From: Zoogloea sp.
GTDB lineage: Bacteria; Pseudomonadota; Gammaproteobacteria; Burkholderiales; Rhodocyclaceae
Length of the DNA: 64,000 bases
Assembly (NCBI GenBank): GCA_016720685.1
Contig: JADKKC010000035.1
Location: forward strand, 23,566 to 87,565
Direction of reading: 5' to 3'
Of the stretch, positions 16,876-24,538 are shown in pieces. The notes beneath the pieces were generated by a model. That model saw only the letters and a list, made by a program, of their open reading frames with translations, did not search any database and was not told the origin of the DNA. How positions within the stretch are numbered: position 1 is the first letter of the stretch; the number at the start of each line of letters is the position of its first letter. A program made the translations under genes and the position numbers.

Positions 16876-17970
16876 ATGAACAAGGAAAAAACAGCCGGCT
16901 GCGTCGTCGAGCGCGTCGTTGCCCGTGCGGTGATGGTGCCGCTCGAATATCCGGTCAAGACCAGTGTCGGTACGGTAGCCGCCTCGCCACTCGTGCTGAT
17001 CGATCTGCATCTGAGCAATGGCATCGTCGGTCATTCGTATGTCTTTACCTACACCCCGTTGGCGCTGGAAAGCACGCGCGTCCTCGTTGACGCCCTGGGC
17101 GCGGTCTTGTGCGGTCAGGAACTGGCGCCCTTCGAGTTCGATCAAATGCTGGCACGTCGCCTGCGCCTGATCGGTCGTAGCGGCATCGCGATGATGGCCT
17201 GCGCCGGACTGGACATGGCGGCGTGGGACGCTCTGGCCAAGGTGCGCGAGCTTCCCCTGGCATCCCTGCTTGGTGGAGCGCTCAAGCCCATTCCCGCCTA
17301 TGACAGTCACAGCATGGATGGTGAAACGATTGGCCTTTTGCGCGCAGAAAGGGCTGCCGACGAGGGTTTCAAGGCCATCAAGATCAAGATCGGGTACGCG
17401 GATCTGCGCGACGATTGCCACATGATCGAGACCATCAGGAATCGCATCGGAAGCGGGGTCGAGCTGATGGTCGACTACAACCAGTCGCTCTCGGTGCCCG
17501 AAGCCCTGCGCCGCATTCGCGCCTTGCAGCCCTACGGCGTGTCGTGGGTCGAGGAGCCGACCTTGCAGGAAAACTATGCAGGACACGCCCGCATCCGCGA
17601 ACAGGCGATCCTGCCGATTCAGATGGGCGAGAACTGGTGCGGTATCGAAGAGATGCAGCGTGCACTCGATGCCGGCGCGTGTGATCTGGCGATGCCCGAC
17701 GTCATGAAGATTGGGGGTGTCACCGGATGGCTCAAGGCGGCAGCGCTTGCGGAGATTCGCGGCATTCCGATGTCAAGCCACATCTTCCAGGAAATCAGCG
17801 CTCATCTGCTTGCCGTGACGCCCACCGCGCACTGGCTCGAGCGCATGGATCTCGCGGGTCCGATCCTGGCCCGGCCGCTCGTATTTCGCGATGGCGCAGC
17901 CTGGATTGATGAAACACCCGGAACCGGGGTGAGTTGGGACGAGGAAGCTGTCGCGAGATTGAAGGCCTGA
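16876..17970 (+). CDS. mdlA: Mandelate racemase (enolase superfamily, 364 aa)
   Basis: Closely similar in motif order and spacing to the Pseudomonas putida mandelate racemase, which interconverts (R)- and (S)-mandelate. All seven active-site residues fall at a constant offset of +5: the KxK pair K169/K171 (KIKIGY), metal ligands D200, E226 and E252 (MVDYNQS, WVEEP, GENW), the second base H302 (SSHIFQEIS) and E322 (HWLERMD). An AAGGA ribosome binding site precedes the ATG at 16876. It is intact although upstream mdlB and lysR are truncated, so its present transcription is uncertain. Confidence 0.88.
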   Translation: MNKEKTAGCVVERVVARAVMVPLEYPVKTSVGTVAASPLVLIDLHLSNGIVGHSYVFTYTPLALESTRVLVDALGAVLCGQELAPFEFDQMLARRLRLIGRSGIAMMACAGLDMAAWDALAKVRELPLASLLGGALKPIPAYDSHSMDGETIGLLRAERAADEGFKAIKIKIGYADLRDDCHMIETIRNRIGSGVELMVDYNQSLSVPEALRRIRALQPYGVSWVEEPTLQENYAGHARIREQAILPIQMGENWCGIEEMQRALDAGACDLAMPDVMKIGGVTGWLKAAALAEIRGIPMSSHIFQEISAHLLAVTPTAHWLERMDLAGPILARPLVFRDGAAWIDETPGTGVSWDEEAVARLKA

Positions 17971-18010
17971 CCGGGCGCGGGCGTTTTTCTTGGGCCTGGT
18001 CACTTTTGGG

Positions 18011-18035
18011 CCCCGGTGAGCCTGGCTCGCCGGGG
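18011..18035. terminator. Hairpin between convergent mdlA and lipase genes
   Basis: CCCCGGTGAGC-CTG-GCTCGCCGGGG is an 11-bp stem with one T-G pair and a 3-base loop, placed 41 bp after the mdlA stop and 32 bp before the stop of the convergent gene. It lacks a long U tract, so it may act as a bidirectional barrier or weak terminator. Confidence 0.55.
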
Positions 18036-18066
18036 TGTTCAGTGCGATTTCGTATTTCAGGGTTTG

Positions 18067-19383
18067 TTACTGGCCGATTGCGACCGAAAACTTACCGGTT
18101 TGCGCGTTTTTGGTCACCACGACGTTGAACAGGGGGTGGGCGGGGATGTCGCCTGTCGCCTCGCCCAGGGTGACCGACTTGGTGCCGAGGACACCATCGT
18201 TCCATGAGGCGATCTGTACAGTGGCCGTGCGACCGTCCGCAGCGTTGTAATTGGCGAGCTTGACCTGATAGGTTCCCGGTTGAAGCGTTGCGGCATCGCA
18301 AGATGCGTAGTAATGCTCCGGACCGTTGGCCACGACGTTGTCTACGTCCAGATAGCCTGAGTTGCCGGTCATTTCCGCGTAATAAACATGAGAGCCGTCT
18401 GGTTCGTAGGCGTGCAGGTCAACGTCACCCGATCCGTCCCAGGTCAGCGTCGCAGTGAAAGAGCCGGATGTTGCCTGGACAGGTGGGGCGACCAGCGCAG
18501 CCTTTGCCGCTTCGATATGGCTCTTCACGCGGCTTGAGATCACCAGGCCCTGGTTGATGTAGATTTCCAGCAGGCCGTGTCCCAGCGCATCCTTCTGACC
18601 ATTGACGCCGGCCGGACGCAGGAGATAGCCCGGTATGAAGTCAGTAATGCTGGCGACGCTCCCGATTGCTCGCAGGCCATTGATGACCAGGTCAAGATCT
18701 GCCAGCGTATGCCTGCCATTGAGCGCAGGCGAGGCTGGAGCGATATGGACGAGCTTGACCGAATCTGCAGTGGTCTGGCTGAGCGCGAAATTGTAGGCTG
18801 CGTTGGCGAAGAGATTGCCCTGGGAGTGCGCCACGATCAGGATTTTTTTGCCTTCGATGACCCAGTTCTGGATACGCGAGCGATGCTCGGCGTAATTGAC
18901 CGAGGTCGGCGGATTGCCCAGCAGAGCGGTCAGGGAGCGCACTGCTGCGGCTTCATACCAGTCGACGAAACCCTTGAGAATGCCGGCGGCCGATGCAACG
19001 GAGTCAATGATCCGTGACCACCATGGACCGTCGCCCTTCAGGGCTTCGAAGAACAGCTCGAAGCGGCCCTCGAGCAGGCCTTCCTGCTCGAGCAGGCGTT
19101 GTTCGAAGGTCTCAACAAAATCTTCAAACCCGTTCGAGTAGTTGTACATCACTTCATAGCTGATGCGGTCGCCGCTCGCCGATTGATCGCCGTGCAGGTG
19201 CTTGAACTCCTGTTTGGCGACTTCGGCCTGCGCCTTCGTGGTTTGCACGCCGTTGAAGAAAGCGAAGATCAGCCCGGCATCGCGGCACACGCTTGAGGGT
19301 GTCGAAACCTGGGCTGAGGCCCCCGAGATGCACAGCAAAAATGCCAGTGCTGCGCACAGCACTCTTTGAATGGATCTATTCAC
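18067..19383 (-). CDS. Exported lipase-like hydrolase with C-terminal YfaP/DUF2135-like domain (438 aa)
   Basis: A secreted or periplasmic alpha/beta hydrolase. The GTG start at 19383, preceded by AGGGAGA, gives a signal peptide (hydrophobic VLCAALAFLLCIS, cleavage probably after ASA). The nucleophile elbow is VAHSQGN near residue 180, with NAAYNFALSQ following as in GxSxG lipases. Residues about 325-438 form a beta-rich domain, TATLTWDGSGDVDLHAYEPDG, LDVDNVVANGPEHYYA and PGTYQVKLANYNA, typical of DUF2135/YfaP-like carbohydrate or adhesion modules. The start overlaps the stop of the upstream lipoprotein gene by 8 bp. The substrate is unknown. Confidence 0.7.
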   Translation of the reverse strand: MNRSIQRVLCAALAFLLCISGASAQVSTPSSVCRDAGLIFAFFNGVQTTKAQAEVAKQEFKHLHGDQSASGDRISYEVMYNYSNGFEDFVETFEQRLLEQEGLLEGRFELFFEALKGDGPWWSRIIDSVASAAGILKGFVDWYEAAAVRSLTALLGNPPTSVNYAEHRSRIQNWVIEGKKILIVAHSQGNLFANAAYNFALSQTTADSVKLVHIAPASPALNGRHTLADLDLVINGLRAIGSVASITDFIPGYLLRPAGVNGQKDALGHGLLEIYINQGLVISSRVKSHIEAAKAALVAPPVQATSGSFTATLTWDGSGDVDLHAYEPDGSHVYYAEMTGNSGYLDVDNVVANGPEHYYASCDAATLQPGTYQVKLANYNAADGRTATVQIASWNDGVLGTKSVTLGEATGDIPAHPLFNVVVTKNAQTGKFSVAIGQ

Positions 19384-19903
19384 AGGTGTCTCCCTGCGGC
19401 AGCGCCGAAGAGGTGCCATCCAGCGCCTTGTTGAATTGCAGATAGGCCAGCAGCCTTTCCTTGGTGTTCGTGGTGACGGATTCAAGTTCCTGGGTGACCC
19501 GCGCGGGGTGCGGGGAATTATCGGCAAATTGCTTGTAGATGCAGTTGATCCCGTACGAGATCTGGCGGTCGACCGCCTTTACTGCGGTGGCATCCGTGAG
19601 GGTGACAACCAGGGCGTGCTGCAAGGCCTTGGCCGTCTGCAGGGCGGCGGCACGCCGGGGCTCCGTCGAATAGGTCTTGGCGATGAATGTCTCGATGTCG
19701 TCCCTTACGCCATTGGAATTGGCGTCACTGCCGGTGAGGCTCGTGCCGCGATCTAGTTGAGGGATGAACCCGGATGTTTCCAATGCCGACACCTGTTCTT
19801 TTGGGGTCTTGGGTGTCTCGGTGTTGCTACCGCCGCTTCCACCTCCACCTCCGCATCCGGGCACCGCAGTGACGAGGGAGGCAATCAACAGTTTCCTGAT
19901 CAT
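19376..19903 (-). CDS. Putative lipoprotein (175 aa), unknown function
   Basis: From the ATG at 19903, with a CAGGAG ribosome binding site, the protein begins with a short hydrophobic signal and lipobox VPGC followed by a Gly/Ser linker, so it should be lipid-anchored. The mature part contains GSDANSNGVRDDIETFIAK, an acidic Asp/Asn loop that resembles a calcium-binding dockerin-like loop, and then helices. The stop overlaps the GTG of the lipase-like gene by 8 bp, so the two are translationally coupled and probably work together at the envelope. No family name is recognised. Confidence 0.65.
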   Translation of the reverse strand: MIRKLLIASLVTAVPGCGGGGGSGGSNTETPKTPKEQVSALETSGFIPQLDRGTSLTGSDANSNGVRDDIETFIAKTYSTEPRRAAALQTAKALQHALVVTLTDATAVKAVDRQISYGINCIYKQFADNSPHPARVTQELESVTTNTKERLLAYLQFNKALDGTSSALPQGDTCE

Positions 19904-20063
19904 CGTTTTCTCCTGATTGGTGCCTCCCGGATCTGACATGCCAGCGCGGAGGCGTTCAGGGCGTGCTTTGCAGGCCCGCAGTCATCTGCCTGACGATACG
20001 GAAAGTGCTTTTAGATTAAGTTATATGGCATTTTCTACTGCTGAAACTGAAGCAGGAAAATAC

Positions 20064-20091
20064 AAAGACCAACCGGTGAAGGTTGGCCTTT
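20064..20091. terminator. Terminator-like hairpin
   Basis: AAAGACCAACC-GGTGAA-GGTTGGCCTTT forms a strong stem with A and T flanks, so it could work in both directions. No gene now ends here; it may be left over from a gene lost at the core/accessory boundary. The remaining bases 19904-20284 show no gene that I can support. Confidence 0.45.
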
Positions 20092-20284
20092 GCGTGTGCG
20101 TCGGGTCGCGTCCCGATTCCGGAGTTACTTCATCAGCGCAGCAGGCAGGACTCGAAGGTGGCCTCGGCACTGCCCGAGAAATAGCACTTGGTCAAAGCCC
20201 CTTGTGCCAATATGAACTGAGACACCTACCCCTGACGAATTAGAGTAGATGAAGGTAGGCTCACCTCATGGACACTGGAATGAA

Positions 20285-20763
20285 TGATCGGAAGAACGGA
20301 CAGGCGACTCTTGGGCCGGATGACGCGTTGGAAAGAGCCCGCAGGGCGACTGGAAACGCGTCATCCGAAAAGTGGCAACCTTGTTCGAGCAGTTGAGGGC
20401 CGGTCAGCCGAACGAGCCGTTCTGAGGGGCGCCGTGAATGAGCTCGCCGTCGACATTGGCTTGGAGCGCGCCTGTGCGGTGCTGCGGGTCAATCGCAGCG
20501 GGGTCTATCGGGACGATGCGTGCCGCCGCCACCTGGTTCGCCCTGTGTCGATGAGCGCGCTCCGGCCGCCGTCCATCACGGCCGCGCGGATGCCCTTTAC
20601 CGCCAACGTACCCGCAACTCTGGAGACTGCCTTCGCGGCTCACCCGAAGCGCTTCAAGGGCATCAGGCCACAACCGCCCCGGCTGCCTGTCGCCGCCTGG
20701 ATCAACCCACCTAAAAAGGACTTCACACCCAGCAAGACGCCCGAGGCTTCGATACTAAATTAA
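20285..20763 (+). pseudogene. Remnant of an IS3-type transposase (OrfB-like)
   Basis: Fragments of an IS3-family transposase can be read across two frames: ELAVDIGLERACAVLRVNRSGVYR (helix-turn-helix-like start), then VHHGRADALYRQR in another frame, then AAHPKRFKGIRPQPPRLP and AAWINPPK, which is a characteristic C-terminus of this group. The catalytic core between them is deleted and there is at least one frameshift. It marks the point where core sequence gives way to accessory DNA. Confidence 0.55.
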
Positions 20764-20802
20764 TGCCCCTGGCGTCTCAAAGTCATTGACACGTTTCACT
20801 TC

Positions 20803-20859
20803 CAGTCGCTGGAAGCTGCGCGATAAAGCCGCGCAGCTCCGGTTAGCTCTACGTTGGGC
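20803..20859 (+). repeat. Partial integron attC site
   Basis: A hairpin (GCTGCGCG...CGCGCAGC) is followed by GGTTAGC, a 5-base spacer and the core GTTGGGC, the layout of the right half of an attC. The matching left RYYYAAC box was not found, so the left arm seems to have been lost at the IS3 remnant. It lies just upstream of the epimerase cassette. Confidence 0.55.
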
Positions 20860-20894
20860 GGCCTCGAAGGCTGATCTCAGGAGTAAATAGCAAG

Positions 20895-21830
20895 ATGCAT
20901 ACGGTACTCGGCGCAAATGGCGTAATTGCTCAAGAACTGTCGAAGGCGCTTGTTTCGTCTTCTACAAGAATCCGGCAGGTGAGTCGGAACCCACGGAGAG
21001 TAAATCAGACCGATGAGACGATGGTGTGCGATTTACTGGATGCCCAGGCGACCGCCAACGCAGTTTCAGGTAGTGAAGTTGTTTATCTGGTGGCTGGTCT
21101 AAAGTACGACGCATCCGTCTGGCAAGAGCAATGGCCTCAAGTGATGCGCAATGTGATTAATGCCTGCAAGCAGCATGATGCCCGACTCGTGTTCTTCGAC
21201 AATATTTATGCCTACGGGCGTGTGGATGGATTGATGACAGAAGAAACGCCATTTAACCCAATCAGTAAGAAGGGTGAAGTCCGCGCGACGATTGCAACCA
21301 TGCTACTGGACGAAATACGTAGTGGCAAACTGCGGGCAATGATCGTGCGCGCAGCTGATTTCTACGGTCCCAGTGCAGTTCAAAGCTTTCCACATGCCAC
21401 CGTGTTCGAGCGCCTCAAGGTTGGAAAAGCGCCGCAGTGGATTGGCAACCCTAATACCGTGCACACTTTTACATTTACGCCAGATGCCGGTCATGCGGTA
21501 GCCGTCTTAGGCAGATCATCTGAGGCATACGGCCAGACGTGGCACCTGCCAACCACCAAGGAACTATTGACAGGGGCGGACTTTGTGCGCCTGGCATGCG
21601 AGATAGCAACGCAGCCCTACAAGCTGCAAGTGGCACCGCGTTGGATGCTCAAACTTATGGGCATTTTCATGCCAGTGCTTCGTGAAAATGAAGAAATGAT
21701 GTACCAGTTTGAACATGATTACCGCTTCGACAGTAGCAAGATTGAGTCTGCATTCCGCTTGCAAGCGACGCCATATCGTCTGGGGATCAGCGAGTCGTTG
21801 CAGTCCGGGACGCAAAACCAGGTGCAATAA
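20895..21830 (+). CDS. NAD-dependent epimerase/dehydratase-like cassette gene (311 aa)
   Basis: An extended SDR-type protein. The N-terminal Rossmann motif is VLGANGVIAQEL (GxxGxxA). It continues with SGSEVVYLVAGLKYD and FFDNIYAYGRVDG, where the catalytic Tyr would lie, then MIVRAADFYGPS and a C-terminal substrate region. AGGAG stands 12 bp before the ATG. The gene is bounded by an attC core at 20853 and a complete attC beginning 4 bp after its stop, so it is an integron gene cassette. G+C is clearly below that of region 1. The substrate is unknown. Confidence 0.8.
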   Translation: MHTVLGANGVIAQELSKALVSSSTRIRQVSRNPRRVNQTDETMVCDLLDAQATANAVSGSEVVYLVAGLKYDASVWQEQWPQVMRNVINACKQHDARLVFFDNIYAYGRVDGLMTEETPFNPISKKGEVRATIATMLLDEIRSGKLRAMIVRAADFYGPSAVQSFPHATVFERLKVGKAPQWIGNPNTVHTFTFTPDAGHAVAVLGRSSEAYGQTWHLPTTKELLTGADFVRLACEIATQPYKLQVAPRWMLKLMGIFMPVLRENEEMMYQFEHDYRFDSSKIESAFRLQATPYRLGISESLQSGTQNQVQ

Positions 21831-21833
21831 TTC

Positions 21834-21896
21834 GCCCAACATGGCGTTCGAGTGGGACGCGCTAAAAGCAGCGCGCCCCTCAACTTCGCGTTGGGC
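21834..21896 (+). repeat. Integron attC recombination site (63 bp)
   Basis: All parts of an attC are visible: R'' GCCCAAC, spacer ATGGC, L'' GTTCGAG, a central stem of GGGACGCGCT against AGCGCGCCCC, L' CTCAAC (one base shorter than L'', leaving the extrahelical base), spacer TTCGC and R' GTTGGGC. It ends the epimerase cassette and precedes the beta-lactamase gene by 44 bp. Confidence 0.85.
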
Positions 21897-21940
21897 ATAC
21901 GACACATGCTTTTCCATTCATTGGATAGGACTGCTTTGAC

Positions 21941-22723
21941 ATGAAAGCTTTTCTGACCGCCATAATCTTGTTGCTCGCTTCTCAAGCGCATGCGCTCGAT
22001 TGGCAAGACAGCCCACAAGTTGATCAACTATTTAGCGATGCTGGCGTAAAAGGGACATTCGTTCTTTATGACGTCACCGCTCAACGTCTTACTGGACACG
22101 ATCAGCGGCGGGCCAATACACGATTCGTTCCGGCTTCTACTTTCAAGATTGCCAATACCTTAGTTGGGCTGTCTGCCAAGGCGGTGAAAAACGTCGATGA
22201 AATTCTTCCCTACGGCGGAAAGCCCCAACCCATTAAGGCTTGGGAAAAGGACATGAGCCTGCGCGAAGCCATTGCTGTCTCGAACATTGCTATCTATCAG
22301 GAACTTGCTAGGCGTATAGGGCTTGAGCACATGCGCGATAGCATTTCTGGAATGAACTACGGCAACGGAGAAATAGGGAATGCAGTTGACGATTTCTGGT
22401 TAGTCGGCCCGTTAAAAATCAGTGCCATAGAACAAACACTGTTTCTCGCCCAATTGGCTCAAGAGGCATTACCATTTCCAAAAGACCTTCAAAAGACCGT
22501 TAGCGAGATCGTTCGACTTGAGCAACAGAGCAGCCATACTCTGTACGGAAAAACCGGCTGGGCCAACTTTCCAGACTCGGGAATCGGCTGGTGGGTCGGG
22601 TGGGCACAGAAGGGCGGCCACGTGTACGCCTTCGCCCTAAACATTGACATACAGCAAGCTGCCGATGCAAGCAAACGTGTCGAACTGGGCAAAGCCAGTC
22701 TTAAAGCGCTTGGCGTACTTTGA
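21941..22723 (+). CDS. Class D (OXA-type) beta-lactamase (260 aa)
   Basis: A periplasmic serine beta-lactamase of class D. A signal peptide (AIILLLASQAHA) precedes the mature enzyme. Active-site motifs are S66-TF-K69 (PASTFKI), the second motif S114-N-I (usual form SxV), Y140-G-N142 (MNYGNGE), W153 in DDFWLVG and K204-T-G206 (YGKTGW). Length is normal for OXA enzymes. It directly follows an attC site, so it is probably a gene cassette, although no attC is visible after it. I cannot assign it to a numbered OXA group; the SNI variant of motif 2 should be compared with known enzymes. Confidence 0.9.
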   Translation: MKAFLTAIILLLASQAHALDWQDSPQVDQLFSDAGVKGTFVLYDVTAQRLTGHDQRRANTRFVPASTFKIANTLVGLSAKAVKNVDEILPYGGKPQPIKAWEKDMSLREAIAVSNIAIYQELARRIGLEHMRDSISGMNYGNGEIGNAVDDFWLVGPLKISAIEQTLFLAQLAQEALPFPKDLQKTVSEIVRLEQQSSHTLYGKTGWANFPDSGIGWWVGWAQKGGHVYAFALNIDIQQAADASKRVELGKASLKALGVL

Positions 22724-22788
22724 GCGTAAGCGCTCCACAAACCCCATCCTTAAGTAATCCGCGGCGAGTCGGCATTCTGGCGCCATTC

Positions 22789-23127
22789 TTACCACTCGCG
22801 CGTACTGATTAGTTCTTCAACGTCCGCATCGAATCCGTACGCTTTCGCGATGAAATCAAAGTCTGCACCGATGCACTCCCTCGCGGCGGTCTCAAGCTCG
22901 CTGTCGTTTTCTTCAAATTCCTCCCCAAGTGCGTTGAACTCTTCGGTGGACGACTGCGTGATCTTGTACAGGGAATCTAAATCGGTCGGCAACTCAGCTT
23001 CAATGCGTTCGCACATACGCACGAGAATCTGCTGCCCCTTTTCGACAAGACTGGGGGGGAAGTACTTGTCTCTGAGCATCTCCGCGAGGAATCGGTAATC
23101 CTTCAGTTGATCGTTCGTGATACCCAT
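22789..23127 (-). CDS. Hypothetical protein, DUF5713-like (112 aa), cassette-type gene
   Basis: A soluble, acidic, mainly helical protein beginning MGITNDQLKDYRFLAEMLRDKYFPPSL, with an AGGAGAAATCC ribosome binding site before the ATG at 23127. The conserved-looking N-terminal LAEMLRDKYFPP block resembles the DUF5713 family, which has no known function. It runs against the direction of the two cassette genes to its left. Its 3' flank and the 3' flank of the next gene both contain GAGTCGGCAT (plus strand), suggesting related recombination-site remnants. Confidence 0.65.
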   Translation of the reverse strand: MGITNDQLKDYRFLAEMLRDKYFPPSLVEKGQQILVRMCERIEAELPTDLDSLYKITQSSTEEFNALGEEFEENDSELETAARECIGADFDFIAKAYGFDADVEELISTREW

Positions 23128-23208
23128 TATGGATTTCTCCTGATTTGCTTGTGTTGGCGACGGTGTCTAGATCGCGGAATGTGATCGCTGGCGGAGTCGG
23201 CATCATGC

Positions 23209-23228
23209 GGTTTAACGACCCGTTAGGC
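23209..23228 (-). repeat. Probable attC half-site at the end of the 23223-23687 gene
   Basis: On the minus strand the gene stop lies inside GCCTAAC (R''), followed by spacer GGGTC and GTTAAACC (L''). This is the normal start of an attC, but the second half is not found in the next 100 bp. It suggests an inverted or truncated cassette. Confidence 0.4.
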
Positions 23229-23687
23229 TGCACTTGGCGACTTCGCGTTTAGCCCCGGCCACAGCGGCGGAGCGCTTGGCTTACCCTGACGGGGTGGAGT
23301 TCCAGTGACTGCCATTGCGTAGACCGCCTTGAGATGGCGCACGAGTTGTGAACGCGCCGCTGGAGGTTTGAGGTCAGCCGGAAGGCGGCTGAGCCAATGG
23401 TCGTTGGGCCTTGCGCCTGTGCCGAGCCGCGCTGAAAGAGCGCGGCTCGTTGGCAAAGGCTTCGTTGCCATGACCTCGATGAAGTGTGCCAGTTGCTCTG
23501 GCGAACTAAACACAAGCTCGTGTGGCCCGTACTCAACTCGCAGCAGCACGTAGCCGTGGTGAGGAATGAGGGGCGAAGCAGGTGGGTCGTAGGCTTGCGG
23601 GTTAGACGGATCTTGGGTGTGAACCCAGTACGCCAGGGGAGCGTGGCGCCAGTCCTTCTCATAGGTGAACCGGAACCGAGAGTTCAT
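23223..23687 (-). CDS. Hypothetical protein (154 aa), cassette-type gene
   Basis: Starts MNSRFRFTYEKDWRHAPLAYW at 23687 and continues with HHGYVLLRVEYGPHELVFSSPEQLAHFIEV, LPADLKPPAARSQLVRHLKAV and a Pro-rich tail. The Trp/Tyr-rich N-terminus and the stop codon inside an attC-type core box are typical of unassigned integron cassette genes. No named family is recognised and nothing suggests membrane location. Confidence 0.55.
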   Translation of the reverse strand: MNSRFRFTYEKDWRHAPLAYWVHTQDPSNPQAYDPPASPLIPHHGYVLLRVEYGPHELVFSSPEQLAHFIEVMATKPLPTSRALSARLGTGARPNDHWLSRLPADLKPPAARSQLVRHLKAVYAMAVTGTPPRQGKPSAPPLWPGLNAKSPSAA

Positions 23688-23995
23688 GGATCGTGCCTAA
23701 AAATTGAGCAGTTTTGTGGTTGCACCGTGATTTATGACATTAAGGTGCGATTGCCCTGCAGGTTGAAACTGCTAGTGCCGGCCTTGAGATTTTGCGCCAA
23801 TACTTCGATGCAGCAGGTCAAATGTTCGAAGCATCCATTACGGTCCATCCTGCTGACCGCTTTGCGGTGACCATGAAGCTGCAACGTTCGGCTCCCTGAT
23901 GGCGGCTGTCCGGACACCTGCCAATTAGTTTCAAAGCTTGGCAAACGGCAGCTTCCTCATTCGATGAATATGTACTCCATGGCCTTAGTCGAGCA
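23688..23995. other. Intergenic stretch without recognisable features
   Basis: About 308 bases of moderate G+C between the cassette-like gene and the frameshifted tautomerase. I see no gene, RNA or clear repeat. Confidence 0.4.
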
Positions 23996-24378
23996 TCAGG
24001 TCGCGTACTGGGCAACCCCACTACCGAATGACCAATTCTCCCTTTTGACCTCGACCAGGTTGATGAAAACATCTTCCTGCCGAACCCCCGCTTCCCGGTG
24101 GAGGCCTTCTGCGATGGTCTTGTAAAGAAGCTTCTTCTGATCCGTCGAACGTCCCTCATTGAGCGTAATCTGGATAAACACCAAGCCATCGCTTCGTTTT
24201 ATCCCGAGGTACGAGGGGTCGTAGACGAAGTGGTCGTCGTCATGCTCCGTCAGAACCTGAAAATTATCCTGGTCGGGGACATTAATCGCTGATTTCATTG
24301 AATCGTAGACGACCTTGCCCAGCTTTTTGCGTAGACAGCGTCAGGGTTCCGTTTGATATCGATACGAACGAGGGGCAT
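23996..24378 (-). pseudogene. Tautomerase family protein with one frameshift
   Basis: The gene starts at ATG 24378 with MPLVRIDIKRNPDAVYAK, giving the catalytic Pro after Met removal. The frame is then lost at a T5 run (24324-24328, AAAAA on the coding strand); adding one base restores KLGKVVYDSMKSAINVPDQDNF and the rest up to FGSGVAQYA. The corrected protein is 127 aa, typical for single-gene MIF/4-OT-like tautomerases. Since the break is one base in a homopolymer, a sequencing error is as likely as a real mutation. It is the last gene of the hydrolase/quinone reductase operon, about 160 bp downstream of it. Confidence 0.75.
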
Positions 24379-24538
24379 TTATTTTTCCTTTAAATGTCGT
24401 TGAGGGTCAAAGCACAAGAAGCTGCGGTGCCGGCTTGCCGGTCTATCACAGCGTTTTTTTTCTGGAGGGGCTCATGGTTTTGTCTCCTGAAAATTAAATG
24501 TCTGCCTTGGCCGGGCTGACTGCCCGGCAACGCCGTAT

